From: Prevotella sp. UBA2754
GTDB taxonomy: Bacteria; Bacteroidota; Bacteroidia; Bacteroidales; Bacteroidaceae
Reading direction: 5' to 3'
NCBI GenBank assembly: GCA_002353295.1
Contig: DEJG01000019.1
Location: forward strand, 133,225-197,224
DNA length: 64,000 bases
Shown here: one piece after another, positions 24,796 to 34,165 of the stretch
How the letters are laid out: each line of letters begins with the position of its first letter
How positions within the stretch are numbered: position 1 is the stretch's first letter
Made by a program: the position numbers and the translations under genes
The notes under the pieces: model-generated
Database searches by the model: none
Told to the model about the DNA's origin: nothing
Seen by the model: the letters and a program-made list of their open reading frames with translations, nothing else

Positions 24796-27387
24796 ATGAG
24801 AGAACAAAAGTACACTGGGCTGAATGAGGAGGAAGTACTCAAGAGTAGGGCAGAGTATGGTAGAAACGTGTTTTCTGAACCAGACAAGACGTCACTTTGG
24901 AAACGGTTTCTGGAGAAATTCTCCGACCCTTTAATCGTGATATTATTGGTGGCGGGAGCTCTTTCTATAGCAATCTCCTGCTATGAATATTTTTCTTTGG
25001 GACTGGACAAGACGGTGTTCTTCGAACCCGTAGGTATCTTTATAGCCATCTTCCTGGCAACGGGGATGGCTTTTCTTTTTGAAGTCAAAGCAGACAGGGA
25101 GTTTGCTATTCTGAATCAGGTGAACGACGAGGAACCTGTGATGGTAATCAGGAATGGACACCGAAAGCAGATACCAAAGTGTGACGTGGTGGTAGGCGAT
25201 ATCGTGTTACTGGCTACGGGTGACGAGATAGCAGCAGACGGACTGCTGCTGGAATCGGTCTCACTGCAGGTTGATGAGTCGACACTGACGGGTGAACCGA
25301 TCTGTCATAAGAGTGAGCGCGAGGAGGATTTCGATACGGAGGCCACGTTCCCCACTAATCAGGTACTGAAGGGTACGAAAGTGATGGAAGGTCATGGCGT
25401 GTTCCGTGTGAGGGCAGTGGGCGATGCCACCGAGAATGGTAAGGTATATGAAGCTGCCAAAATAGACGATAGTGTGAAAACACCACTGAACGAGCAGCTG
25501 GACCGACTGGGTGAGCTGATAGCCAAGATGAGCTATGGCATTGCCTTCCTCGTGATTGTGGGCAGGGTTCTGATGTTCTTCCTCAACTACGACTTCGAAT
25601 GGATTCATTTTATCACCTACCTGTTGCAGACTATCATGATAGCTGTGACACTGATAGTGGTAGCTGTACCGGAAGGTCTGCCGATGGCTGTTACTCTTAG
25701 TCTGGCCTATAGCATGCGCCGTATGTTGAAGACCCATAATCTGGTGCGCAAGATGCATGCCTGCGAGACGATGGGAGCTACCACGGTAATCTGTACTGAT
25801 AAAACAGGAACACTGACTCAAAATCAGATGCACGTCTATGAGGCATGCTTCGAGGGTCAGCCCCAGGAATTGGTGCAACAGGGAATAGCCGTGAATACTA
25901 CAGCAACCCTGCAAATAGAGGAGGGGAGTAACCCCAGTGTGCTGGGTAATCCTACAGAGGGTGCTTTGTTGTTGTGGCTATATGATCAGGGAGTGGACTA
26001 TCGGGTACTGAAAGACGAGGTGACGGTAGAAACCGAGTTGCCTTTCTCTACGGAACGGAAGATGATGGCTGTGGTGATTAGAGGTAAGGAAGGCAGGCGT
26101 CTATACGTGAAGGGAGCCTCTGAAATACTGGCTACTTACTGCACCGTCACGGAACAACGGCTGGCAACCGTGCAGCAGCAGTTGCTGGGATATCAACAAC
26201 AAGGCATGCGTACGCTGGGATTTGCCTATAAGCAACTGTCTGAGTCGGAACAGCCTATCGTTGACCAACAACTGGTTGTCGAGGACATGACGTTCTTGGG
26301 CATTGTAGCTATTTCTGACCCTGTGCGTCCTGATGTGCCTGATGCCGTCAGAGAGTGCCTGGATGCTGGTATTGCCGTTAAAATCGTAACGGGTGATACT
26401 GCTGCAACGGCACGCGAGATAGCCCGACAGGTGGGATTGTGGACTGAACACGATGGTGAGCGACAAATGATTACCGGAACGGAGTTTGCTGCCCTGAGTG
26501 ATGAGGAACTGTTGGAGAGGGTGGGCGATTTGAAGGTAATAGCCCGTGCTCGTCCGATGGATAAGAAACGACTAGTGGAAGCCCTCCAAAAATTAGGACA
26601 GGTGGTGGCTGTGACGGGCGACGGAACCAACGATGCACCAGCCCTGAAGGCAGCGCATGTAGGACTTTCTATGGGCGATGGGACATCGGTGGCTAAGGAG
26701 GCTTCTGATATCACCATTATAGACAATTCCTTCAGCAGTATCGGCAGAGCCGTGATGTGGGGCCGCTCGCTCTACAGGAATATCCAGCGTTTCATCCTGT
26801 TCCAGATGACGGTGAATGTGGCTGCCTGTCTGATAGTCCTGGTGGGTGCTTTCATGGGTACGGATGTACCGCTGACAGTAACGCAGATGCTATGGGTCAA
26901 CCTGATTATGGATACCTTTGCTGCTATGGCATTGGCATCGTTGCCACCCACGGAAGCGGTGATGAAGGAAACACCACGCGATCGTAAGGCCTTTATCATC
27001 GGCAAACAGATGGCCTGGCAGATAGTAGGGGTAGGTGTACTTTTCTTCGTTATACTGCTCTACCTATTATATACGTATGAACAGAAGGGGTGGTCGGCTG
27101 AAGAACAGAGCAAATTCTTCACTATTTTTGTCATGTTGCAGTTCTGGAATATGTTTAATGCTCGTGCCTTCGCCACTGGCGAGAGTGCCTTGAAGGTGAA
27201 AGGCTGCAAAGGTTTTGTGTTCATAGCCCAACTCATTTTCATAGGTCAGATACTTATAGTCATGCTGGGTGGTAAGATGTTCAATGTGGTACCACTGCCC
27301 CTTACAGAGTGGCTTGAGATTATTATGGCCACGTCTTTCGTGCTGTGGATAGGTGAAGCCGTCAGATGGTTGAAAAAACGCAGATAA
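24796..27387 (+). CDS. Calcium-translocating P-type ATPase (PMCA type)
   Basis: An 863-residue P2-type cation ATPase. Phosphorylation motif DKTGTLTQN (Asp335), TGES-like loop DESTLTGEP, M4 motif VAVPEGLPMAVTLSLAYSM, hinge TGDGTNDAPALK, and about ten membrane segments. The PEGLP motif is the calcium-site form found in PMCA/SERCA-like pumps. It would export calcium from the cytoplasm using ATP. The N-terminus LTEEEVLxSR-like (LNEEEVLKSRAEYGRNVF) supports the ATG at 24796. Confidence 0.93.
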   Translation: MREQKYTGLNEEEVLKSRAEYGRNVFSEPDKTSLWKRFLEKFSDPLIVILLVAGALSIAISCYEYFSLGLDKTVFFEPVGIFIAIFLATGMAFLFEVKADREFAILNQVNDEEPVMVIRNGHRKQIPKCDVVVGDIVLLATGDEIAADGLLLESVSLQVDESTLTGEPICHKSEREEDFDTEATFPTNQVLKGTKVMEGHGVFRVRAVGDATENGKVYEAAKIDDSVKTPLNEQLDRLGELIAKMSYGIAFLVIVGRVLMFFLNYDFEWIHFITYLLQTIMIAVTLIVVAVPEGLPMAVTLSLAYSMRRMLKTHNLVRKMHACETMGATTVICTDKTGTLTQNQMHVYEACFEGQPQELVQQGIAVNTTATLQIEEGSNPSVLGNPTEGALLLWLYDQGVDYRVLKDEVTVETELPFSTERKMMAVVIRGKEGRRLYVKGASEILATYCTVTEQRLATVQQQLLGYQQQGMRTLGFAYKQLSESEQPIVDQQLVVEDMTFLGIVAISDPVRPDVPDAVRECLDAGIAVKIVTGDTAATAREIARQVGLWTEHDGERQMITGTEFAALSDEELLERVGDLKVIARARPMDKKRLVEALQKLGQVVAVTGDGTNDAPALKAAHVGLSMGDGTSVAKEASDITIIDNSFSSIGRAVMWGRSLYRNIQRFILFQMTVNVAACLIVLVGAFMGTDVPLTVTQMLWVNLIMDTFAAMALASLPPTEAVMKETPRDRKAFIIGKQMAWQIVGVGVLFFVILLYLLYTYEQKGWSAEEQSKFFTIFVMLQFWNMFNARAFATGESALKVKGCKGFVFIAQLIFIGQILIVMLGGKMFNVVPLPLTEWLEIIMATSFVLWIGEAVRWLKKRR

Positions 27388-27389
27388 TC

Positions 27390-27420
27390 TTTGGTATATA
27401 AGAGAAAAATGTTAACTTTG
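27390..27420 (+). promoter_or_regulatory. Consensus promoter of lipoprotein gene
   Basis: TTTG (27390-27393), 19-base spacer, TAACTTTG (27413-27420), 23 bases before ATG 27444; it begins right after the calcium ATPase stop codon. Confidence 0.78.
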
Positions 27421-27443
27421 CATCATCATATAATTAAAAGCAA

Positions 27444-28019
27444 ATGAAAACAAACAGAATCTTGACGGTCATGGCGGGATGCCTTGTGCTGACCCTAATG
27501 GCTTGTGGCGGAAAGAAACAGAGTAGTGATATTATCGTAACCGATCGGGTGGAAGTACAGAAGCCCCAGGAGCCTATTAGTCTGCAACCGTATAACGACA
27601 GCCGTGATGTGAACTGGATTGGTAAGAAATATCATGTGAACATCAACCGTCACCCCAGCGACTCGCTGCCTATGGTGAAGGACGAGATGGGACAGGAGTT
27701 CGTCGACAACTACATCACGATGGAAGTGTTGCGCCAGGATGGTTCCAGATTCTTCAGTCGGAAGTTCACGAAGAAAGATTTTGAGAGGTATCTGGATGAT
27801 GACTATCGCGCTACCGGCATTTTGGAAGGCTTTGTGTTTGACAAAGCAGATGGTGACTGGTTGGAATTTGCAGCCAGTGTGTGCCATCCCCAGACGGATG
27901 AATATATTCCTTTGATAGTCAGATTGTCGCGTATGGGTGAAGTGACTATCCAGCGTGACAGTCAGATGGATACCACTTCTATCGAAGAGGAGCAGGGTCA
28001 GAAAGAAGACGGAGTATAG
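27444..28019 (+). CDS. Putative DUF4738-family lipoprotein
   Basis: A 191-residue protein with a lipoprotein signal (LVLTLMACGGKK, lipidated Cys21). The body, with WIGKKYHVNINRHPSDSLPMVKDE and FFSRKFTKKDFERYL, resembles the DUF4738 family seen mostly in Prevotella; the assignment is from memory and moderate. The C-terminus is acidic and overlaps the 3' end of the opposite HAD gene by 41 bases. Own promoter. Function unknown. Confidence 0.75.
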   Translation: MKTNRILTVMAGCLVLTLMACGGKKQSSDIIVTDRVEVQKPQEPISLQPYNDSRDVNWIGKKYHVNINRHPSDSLPMVKDEMGQEFVDNYITMEVLRQDGSRFFSRKFTKKDFERYLDDDYRATGILEGFVFDKADGDWLEFAASVCHPQTDEYIPLIVRLSRMGEVTIQRDSQMDTTSIEEEQGQKEDGV

Positions 28020-28752
28020 TCTTCCACTGAGCGCTAAGCTCCTTCATGCTTGGCATGATGAGATCGGCACCTTGGTTGATGAGTTCTGCATCAGGCAAGG
28101 GTCCTGTGTTGACACCAATCGTAAAGCATTGAGCCGCTACTCCGGCTTGTACCCCCAGTGGTGCATTCTCGACCACAATTGTTTCCCATGGCTTCGTACC
28201 CGTTTTGCGCATTCCTGCCAGATAGGGGTCGGGTGCCGGTTTGCCGTGACTGACATCGTAGCTGGTCACAATCAGGTCGGCATGAATAAGCCCCTGGTAG
28301 TCGGATGTCAGTTTGTCGAGCAGTGTGTGCTGCCCACTACCCGTCACCACACAGATGGTCAGTCCGTCAGCCTTTATCTGTTGCATCAGTTCTTGGGTGC
28401 CTTCCATCTTGCGAGCAGGAGGACAATGGCGGAAATAGTCGCACTTGAGATCATACATCCGTTTAGCCTCTTCGTCACTGATGTCACGCCCCCATTGCTG
28501 ACGAGCCTTCAACTTGATGGTCTCCACGCCCCGCATTCCTTCGTAGCGGTAAGCTTCCTCTGGAGCCATCTCAATGCCAACTTCAGCCATTGATTGATGC
28601 CAGGAAAGTGCATGATTGGGCATGGAGTCGTAGATAACTCCATCCATATCGAAAAGCACGGCTTTCGGACAGAACTGTCCGAAGCCGTGCTTGTTCTTAT
28701 AATGAGAAATGAGTTGTGAGTAATGATTAACGTTCATTTCGTCATTTTTCAT
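27979..28752 (-). CDS. HAD-family phosphatase (beta-phosphoglucomutase-like)
   Basis: A 257-residue haloacid dehalogenase-superfamily protein with motif I DMDGVIYDS, a helical cap, motif II VTGSGQ, motif III Lys in GKPAPDPYL and the acidic motif VVENAPLGVQAG. Likely a sugar-phosphate phosphatase or mutase, which fits its place directly after pgi. The first 25 residues before the HAD core are encoded by a tandem heptanucleotide repeat, so ATG 28752 and ATG 28737 are both possible and the extension may be an accretion. The 3' end overlaps the opposing lipoprotein gene by 41 bases. Confidence 0.87.
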   Translation of the reverse strand: MKNDEMNVNHYSQLISHYKNKHGFGQFCPKAVLFDMDGVIYDSMPNHALSWHQSMAEVGIEMAPEEAYRYEGMRGVETIKLKARQQWGRDISDEEAKRMYDLKCDYFRHCPPARKMEGTQELMQQIKADGLTICVVTGSGQHTLLDKLTSDYQGLIHADLIVTSYDVSHGKPAPDPYLAGMRKTGTKPWETIVVENAPLGVQAGVAAQCFTIGVNTGPLPDAELINQGADLIMPSMKELSAQWKTILRLLSDPAPLR

Positions 28753-28770
28753 TTCTCATTTTTCATTTTC
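28701..28770. repeat. Degenerate heptanucleotide repeat with inverted arms
   Basis: Ten consecutive 7-base units can be read, e.g. AATGAGA, AATGAGT, TGTGAGT, AATGATT on the left and CATTTTT, CATTTCT, CATTTTT, CATTTTC on the right. The left and right arms are inverted: AATGAGAAATGA (28701-28712) pairs perfectly with 28749-28760. It covers the end of pgi and the start of the HAD gene. Confidence 0.7.
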
Positions 28771-30111
28771 AAGGCGTGCCTTGATGGCCTTTGTCTCTTC
28801 CTCGTAACCAGGTTTCTCGAGCAGGGCGAACATATTCTTTTTGTAAGCCTCGACACCAGGCTGGTTGAATGGATTGACTCCCAGCAGGTTTCCGCTGATA
28901 CCACAGGCAATCTCGAAGAAGTAGATAAGCTGTCCGATATAGTACTCATTGAGTTTTGGAACACTGATGTGGATGTTGGGTACACCACCGTCCACGTGAG
29001 CCAGACGAGTACCGAGCTCAGCCATCTTATTCACCTCGTCCACACGCTTGCCAGCCAGGAAATTCAGACCGTCAAGATTCTCCTCGTCCTCTGGGAAGAG
29101 CAACTTCTTCTCAGGCTCCTCGATAGAGATCACTGTCTCGTAGATGGTGCGCTCGCCGTCCTGAATCCACTGACCCATTGAGTGCAGGTCGGTTGTGAAG
29201 TCAACACTGGCAGGGAAGATACCCTTCTTGTCTTTGCCCTCAGACTCTCCATAGAGCTGTTTCCACCACTCACTGAAGAAGTGGAGCTTGGGCTGGTAGT
29301 TCACCATGATCTCAATCTTCTTGCCAGCCTGATAGAGTCCGTTACGAACAGCAGCATACTGGGCAGCAGGGTTCTCTTCAAATGGAACATCCTTGCCACA
29401 CTGCTTCTCCATGTCCTGAGCACCCTTTACCAACTGTTTGATATCGAAACCGGCACAGGCAATAGGAAGTAGGCCTACTGGAGTGAGCACAGAGAAACGA
29501 CCACCCACATTGTCGGGAATGATAAAGCTCTTGTAACCCTCCTTGTCGGCACAAGTACGGGCAGCACCACGCTTAGCATCCGTTACGGCTACAATCACCT
29601 TCTTGGCCTCTTCTTTGCCACGTTGAGCCTCACACTGCTTTTTCAGCAGGCGGAAGGTCAGGGCCGTCTCAGTGGTAGTGCCCGACTTAGAGATGTTGAT
29701 GACACCAAACTTCTTATTCTTCAAATATTCGGTGAGTTCGAACAGATAGTCTTCACCAATGTTATTACCAGCAAAGAGGATGGTAGGGTTCTTCTTGTCC
29801 TGAATGAGCCAGCCGAAAGAGTTGCTCAGTGCTTCAATCACGGCACGGGCACCCAGATAGCTACCACCGATACCTGCCACAACTACAGCCTCGCAATTCT
29901 CACGAAGTACATTGGCGCATGCCTGTAACTCGTCCAGGAAAGCAGGAGTGATCTCTGTTGGCAGATGCAACCATCCAAGGAAATCGTTACCTGGGCAAGT
30001 GCCCTCTTCCAGAGACTGCTGTGCAGCCTTTACCTTTGGCTCAAAAGCCTTCACAGCTCCTGCTTCCAAGAAGCAAGCAGCCTTTGTGATGTTAAGTTTG
30101 ATATTACTCAT
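28756..30111 (-). CDS. pgi: Glucose-6-phosphate isomerase
   Basis: A 451-residue glycolytic isomerase converting glucose 6-phosphate and fructose 6-phosphate. Diagnostic blocks are VVVAGIGGSYLGARAVIEAL, NISKSGTTTETALTFRLL, GGRFSVLTPVGLLP, and the late PGVEAYKKNMFALL. Length is as usual for the short bacterial type. It sits between gpsA (24 bases upstream) and the HAD phosphatase (3 bases downstream) in a leftward operon led by lysS. Its final codons lie inside the heptanucleotide repeat. Confidence 0.96.
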   Translation of the reverse strand: MSNIKLNITKAACFLEAGAVKAFEPKVKAAQQSLEEGTCPGNDFLGWLHLPTEITPAFLDELQACANVLRENCEAVVVAGIGGSYLGARAVIEALSNSFGWLIQDKKNPTILFAGNNIGEDYLFELTEYLKNKKFGVINISKSGTTTETALTFRLLKKQCEAQRGKEEAKKVIVAVTDAKRGAARTCADKEGYKSFIIPDNVGGRFSVLTPVGLLPIACAGFDIKQLVKGAQDMEKQCGKDVPFEENPAAQYAAVRNGLYQAGKKIEIMVNYQPKLHFFSEWWKQLYGESEGKDKKGIFPASVDFTTDLHSMGQWIQDGERTIYETVISIEEPEKKLLFPEDEENLDGLNFLAGKRVDEVNKMAELGTRLAHVDGGVPNIHISVPKLNEYYIGQLIYFFEIACGISGNLLGVNPFNQPGVEAYKKNMFALLEKPGYEEETKAIKARLENEK

Positions 30112-30135
30112 AGTTTCACTGTTATTGATTTTGTA

Positions 30136-31131
30136 TTATCTAAAACTGTCTGTAAGTAGTTTGATTTCAATCTGTGGAGAGATGCGCTCGTACAAAATAT
30201 TATACACAGCATCGAGAATAGGCATATTGACATGACAGTGGCGGTTAATCTCCTTCATGCACTTCGTGCCGAAGTAGCCCTCTGCAATCATTTCCATCTC
30301 TATCTGTGCCGACTTCACGCTATAACCCTTGCCTATCATGGTGCCGAACGTACGGTTGCGCGAGAAATTCGAGTAGCCAGTCACGAGCAGATCGCCCAAG
30401 TAGACACTATCCACAATATTGCGCTCAATAGGATGCACGACTTTGAGAAAACGGGCCATCTCCTGAACGGCATTGGCCATCAGTACAGCCTGGAAGTTAT
30501 CACCAAACTTCAGCCCGTTACAGATACCTGCTGCAATGGCGTAGACATTTTTCAGTACGGACGAATATTCAATACCAATCACATCTGAGGATGTCTTGGT
30601 CTTGATATACTCGCTAGTCAGGATGTCGGCAAAGGCATCAGCCTTCTCGCGGTCGGCACAACCCACGGTGAGATAGCTCAGTCGTTCCAATGCCACTTCT
30701 TCTGCATGCGAGGGGCCTCCGATACAAGCCAAATTCTCGTATGGCACGTCATACACCTGATGGAAATACTCTGAGCAAACCAAGTTCTCGTCGGGCACAA
30801 TACCCTTGATGGCTGTCACGATAAATTTATCGCGAATGCGCGTCTTCAGTTTTTTCAGATGACTCTTCAGGTAGGGTGACGGAGTGACGAATACCAGCGT
30901 GTCGTACATCTGTACGATTTTGTTGAGGTCGGACGAGAAGAAAAGTTCGTCCGTATTGAAATGCACACTCATCAAGTAGGCAGGGTTATGGCCCAGTCGC
31001 TTGAAGTCCTCAATACGGTCGTCACGGCGCATATACCATCCGATGTGGTGAGTCTTGCCCACTACAATCTTGGCAATGGCTGTAGCCCAGCTACCTCCGC
31101 CAATGATGGCTATTTTTCCGCAGTCGTACAT
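30136..31131 (-). CDS. gpsA: NAD(P)+-dependent glycerol-3-phosphate dehydrogenase
   Basis: A 331-residue cytoplasmic enzyme reducing dihydroxyacetone phosphate to glycerol 3-phosphate for phospholipid synthesis. It has the N-terminal Rossmann motif AIIGGGSWATAIAKIV, IKGIVPDENLVCSEY, GPSHAEEVALERLSYLTV and the catalytic Lys in SSVLKNVYAIAAGICNGLKFGDN. Normal family length. Second gene of the lysS-gpsA-pgi-HAD operon. Confidence 0.95.
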   Translation of the reverse strand: MYDCGKIAIIGGGSWATAIAKIVVGKTHHIGWYMRRDDRIEDFKRLGHNPAYLMSVHFNTDELFFSSDLNKIVQMYDTLVFVTPSPYLKSHLKKLKTRIRDKFIVTAIKGIVPDENLVCSEYFHQVYDVPYENLACIGGPSHAEEVALERLSYLTVGCADREKADAFADILTSEYIKTKTSSDVIGIEYSSVLKNVYAIAAGICNGLKFGDNFQAVLMANAVQEMARFLKVVHPIERNIVDSVYLGDLLVTGYSNFSRNRTFGTMIGKGYSVKSAQIEMEMIAEGYFGTKCMKEINRHCHVNMPILDAVYNILYERISPQIEIKLLTDSFR

Positions 31132-31205
31132 ATTATCAATTTAAAGACAGAATAACAAAATAACTTTTCTGTTTGGCAGTAAATATGTTATTATGTTAAT
31201 ATGTC

Positions 31206-32984
31206 TTATTCTGTTACTTTGTCTATCCAAGTTTGGATGTCGTCCACACTGGGCTTCTGCATCTCCAGCTTGTATTTCTTCACAATGTCGCCAATCTTCT
31301 GTTGCAAGCCCTGAGCCTTCTCGTCCTTGATGTTCGAGATGAGGTTGAAGCCTGCCTTGCGCAACACGGGAACCCACTCTTCTGCCACACCGATTTCTGC
31401 CCATTCTGCTACCGATGACTGAGGAATCTTCTTTTCGGGCTTCATCTGTGGGAAGAACAGCACCTCCTGAATGAACGTCTTACCCGTCATCAGCATCACC
31501 AGACGGTCGATACCGATTCCGATACCCGATGTGGGAGGCATACCGTATTGCAGGGCACGCAGGAAGTCTTGGTCAATAATCATGGCCTCGTCGTCACCCT
31601 TGTCAGCCAGTTTCATCTGTTCAATGAAACGCTCCTCCTGGTCAATGGGGTCGTTCAACTCCGAGTAGGCATTAGCCAGCTCCTTACCATTCACCATCAA
31701 CTCGAAACGCTCTGTCAGTCCGGGCTTCGAGCGGTGCATTTTGGTCAGGGGTGACATCTCCACAGGATAGTCGGTGATGAAGGTAGGCTGGATGAAGGTA
31801 CCCTCGCAGAACTCCCCGAAGAGTTCGTCAATGAGCTTACCCTTACCCATGGTCTCGTCCACCTCCATGCCCTTTTCCTTACAGAACGCACGGATTTCCT
31901 CCTCCGTCTTGCCGTCGCAGTCGAAACCGGTCTTCTCCTTGATAGCATCGAGGATAGGCAGACGGCGATAGGGAGCCTTGAACGATACGATATTGCCGTC
32001 AATCTCGCGCTCTGGCTTGCCATTCACGGCAATACAGATGGTTTCCAGCAACTTCTCCGTGAATGACATCATCCAGTTGTAGTCCTTATATTGAACATAG
32101 AGCTCCATACAGGTGAACTCCGGATTGTGGTTGCGGTCCATACCCTCGTTGCGGAAGTTCTTGCCAATCTCGTAGACACCCTCGAAACCACCCACGATGA
32201 GGCGCTTCAGATAGAGCTCGGTGGCAATACGCATATACATATCCTGATCCAGTGCATTGAAGTGCGTGATAAACGGACGTGCCGAGGCACCGCCTGCAAT
32301 CATCTGCAGGGTAGGAGTCTCTACCTCCGTATAACCGGCCTCGTCAAGTACTTTTCTTAAGGTGCGAATCACGGTGGCACGCTGTAAGAAGGTATCCTTC
32401 ACACCGTCATTCACCACCAAGTCGACATAACGCTGGCGGTAGCGCAGTTCGGGGTCCTCAAACTTATCGTATGCCACACCGTCCTTGTATTTCACGATGG
32501 GCAGTGGCTTCAGCGATTTCGAAAGCAGTGTCAGCTCCTGGGCATGTACACTGATTTCGCCCGTCTGTGTGCGGAACACGAAACCCTTCACACCGATGAA
32601 GTCACCGATGTCCAGCAAGCGCTTGAACACCTTATTATATAAATCTTTATCCTCGCCCGGACACAAGTCGTCGCGAGAAATATATACTTGGATTCTGCCT
32701 TTGCTATCCTGAATCTCTGCAAAACTGGCTTTTCCCATCACGCGACGGCTCATCATACGGCCTGCGATGACAACCTGAGGCAATTGGCTGCTGGCCATTG
32801 GCTCTTGGCCTTCAGGAGCATCAATCACCCATTCGCCACTTTCTACTTTCTGACGGATATCGGTGGAAAAAGCATTGGTGGGATATTCTGCAGCTGGATA
32901 TGGATTGATTCCCATATCCCGCAACTCTTGCAGACTCTCGCGTCTGCCTATCTCTTGTTCACTAAGTTCTAAAACATTCATCAT
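31206..32984 (-). CDS. lysS: Lysyl-tRNA synthetase, class II
   Basis: A 592-residue class II synthetase: N-terminal OB-fold anticodon-binding domain, then catalytic motifs including RNEGMDRNHNPEFTCMELY (motif 2) and GIGIGIDRLVMLMTG (motif 3). A C-terminal extension of about 70 residues after the catalytic core (helical, GVAEEWVPVLRKAGF) is common in Bacteroidota LysS. The frame is open further upstream to 33116, but a TAACTTTG -7 box at 33018-33011 lies inside that stretch, so ATG 32984 (or 32981) is the start. Confidence 0.95.
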   Translation of the reverse strand: MMNVLELSEQEIGRRESLQELRDMGINPYPAAEYPTNAFSTDIRQKVESGEWVIDAPEGQEPMASSQLPQVVIAGRMMSRRVMGKASFAEIQDSKGRIQVYISRDDLCPGEDKDLYNKVFKRLLDIGDFIGVKGFVFRTQTGEISVHAQELTLLSKSLKPLPIVKYKDGVAYDKFEDPELRYRQRYVDLVVNDGVKDTFLQRATVIRTLRKVLDEAGYTEVETPTLQMIAGGASARPFITHFNALDQDMYMRIATELYLKRLIVGGFEGVYEIGKNFRNEGMDRNHNPEFTCMELYVQYKDYNWMMSFTEKLLETICIAVNGKPEREIDGNIVSFKAPYRRLPILDAIKEKTGFDCDGKTEEEIRAFCKEKGMEVDETMGKGKLIDELFGEFCEGTFIQPTFITDYPVEMSPLTKMHRSKPGLTERFELMVNGKELANAYSELNDPIDQEERFIEQMKLADKGDDEAMIIDQDFLRALQYGMPPTSGIGIGIDRLVMLMTGKTFIQEVLFFPQMKPEKKIPQSSVAEWAEIGVAEEWVPVLRKAGFNLISNIKDEKAQGLQQKIGDIVKKYKLEMQKPSVDDIQTWIDKVTE

Positions 32985-33010
32985 TGTTTTTCTTGTTTGA
33001 ATAATGGTTG

Positions 33011-33018
33011 CAAAGTTA
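33011..33018 (-). promoter_or_regulatory. -7 promoter box of the lysS operon
   Basis: TAACTTTG on the minus strand, 26 bases before ATG 32984, with a TTTG at 33038-33035 at a slightly short spacing (16). Confidence 0.68.
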
Positions 33019-33109
33019 CTAAAATAATCTGATACAAACTGCATTTTTGCGTTTTTTTTCATTCGCAAAGCAACGTAGGTTAAATAATTGCTAAAAAAAT
33101 CGGACAATA

Positions 33110-33141
33110 TTTGCATAGTTGGGGATTTCTTTTTATATTTG
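33110..33141 (+). promoter_or_regulatory. Consensus promoter of ROK-men operon
   Basis: TTTG (33110-33113), 20-base spacer, TATATTTG (33134-33141), 31 bases before ATG 33173. It excludes the in-frame start at 33119. Confidence 0.8.
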
Positions 33142-33172
33142 CCAAATTATTACTAACACCATATCTATATCT

Positions 33173-34153
33173 ATGATTGATTACAATTTTAAAACCAAAG
33201 TTGTTGGCGTGGATATTCGTATTGACAGAACCGCATGTGGTGTTGTCAATATTCGTGGTGAGATTCTCTCTCGTGACGAGTTTGCCACTATCGACTATCC
33301 TGACATCAGCGACTTTGTGACCAAACTAGCAGACTCTATCGTGGCAGTAGCCCAGGATTCAGGAGGCTTTGAGGATATTCGTTCCGTGGGTATCAGCACA
33401 CCTAGCGGCAATGTTCATTCGGGATGTATCGAGAATTCTCCCAATTTCCCTTGGAAGGGTATCGTTCCCCTGGCTGCCATGTTGCGCGACCGTCTGGGTC
33501 TTGCTGTGATTATTGATAATAATGCCAATGTCATAGCGATGGCAGAACATGCTTTCGGAGCTGCTCATGGCATGAAAGACTTTATTTTGGTCAATCTGGG
33601 TAGTGGAACAGGTAGTTGTATTTATAGCAAGGGGATGATTCATCAGGGCACGCATGGTTTTGCAGGTGAGTTAGGTCATACAACCTATATTCCGGGTGGA
33701 CGTCCCTGTGGCTGTGGTAAGCGTGGCTGTCTGGAAGGCTATACAGCCATCAAGGGCGTGCTGCAAACTGCTCGCGAGGTGATGGAGGAGAGTGATGCTC
33801 CTTCCCTGATGCGTACCGTTCAGCAATTAACGGTGCAGATGATTTCGGAATTCTGTAACAAGGGTGATGAACTGGCCATCGAAGTGATGCGCCGCACAGG
33901 TCATGCCCTGGGTATGGCACTGGCTAACTATGCTACGATAATCAATCCCGAAGCCATTATTTTGGCAGGTGTGGTAGCGAAGGCAGGCAAGTGGCTGGTA
34001 GAACCGGCTAACGAGGTTTTTGAGGCTCATGTGTTCAAGAATATGCAGGGGAAAGTCAAGATATTGACCTCCAATTATGACGACAAGGAGATTAATGTGC
34101 TGGGTGCCAGTGTGTTGGCCTGGGGTGTGAAGGAATATTCTCTCTTTATCTAA
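33173..34153 (+). CDS. ROK-family sugar kinase paralogue 1, catalytic Asp replaced
   Basis: A 326-residue ROK protein without a helix-turn-helix, so a kinase-type rather than repressor-type member. It keeps the zinc motif CGCGKRGCLEGY and GELGHTT, but the catalytic-base motif is NNAN with Asn117 where the two downstream paralogues and ROK kinases generally have Asp (NDA). The N-terminal phosphate loop is also atypical (DIRIDRT in place of DIGGT). Catalysis is therefore doubtful; a sugar-sensing or regulatory role is possible. First gene of a seven-gene operon; 12 bases to paralogue 2. Confidence 0.88.
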   Translation: MIDYNFKTKVVGVDIRIDRTACGVVNIRGEILSRDEFATIDYPDISDFVTKLADSIVAVAQDSGGFEDIRSVGISTPSGNVHSGCIENSPNFPWKGIVPLAAMLRDRLGLAVIIDNNANVIAMAEHAFGAAHGMKDFILVNLGSGTGSCIYSKGMIHQGTHGFAGELGHTTYIPGGRPCGCGKRGCLEGYTAIKGVLQTAREVMEESDAPSLMRTVQQLTVQMISEFCNKGDELAIEVMRRTGHALGMALANYATIINPEAIILAGVVAKAGKWLVEPANEVFEAHVFKNMQGKVKILTSNYDDKEINVLGASVLAWGVKEYSLFI

Positions 34154-34165
34154 AAACGAAGACCG

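Noticed and set aside
32985..33116. Upstream extension of lysS by 44 codons
   Set aside because: A TAACTTTG -7 box lies in the extension and known LysS proteins begin near MNVLELSEQE.
33119..33172. Upstream in-frame extension of ROK paralogue 1
   Set aside because: The TATATTTG -7 box at 33134-33141 lies inside it, and the paralogues begin at the position matching ATG 33173.
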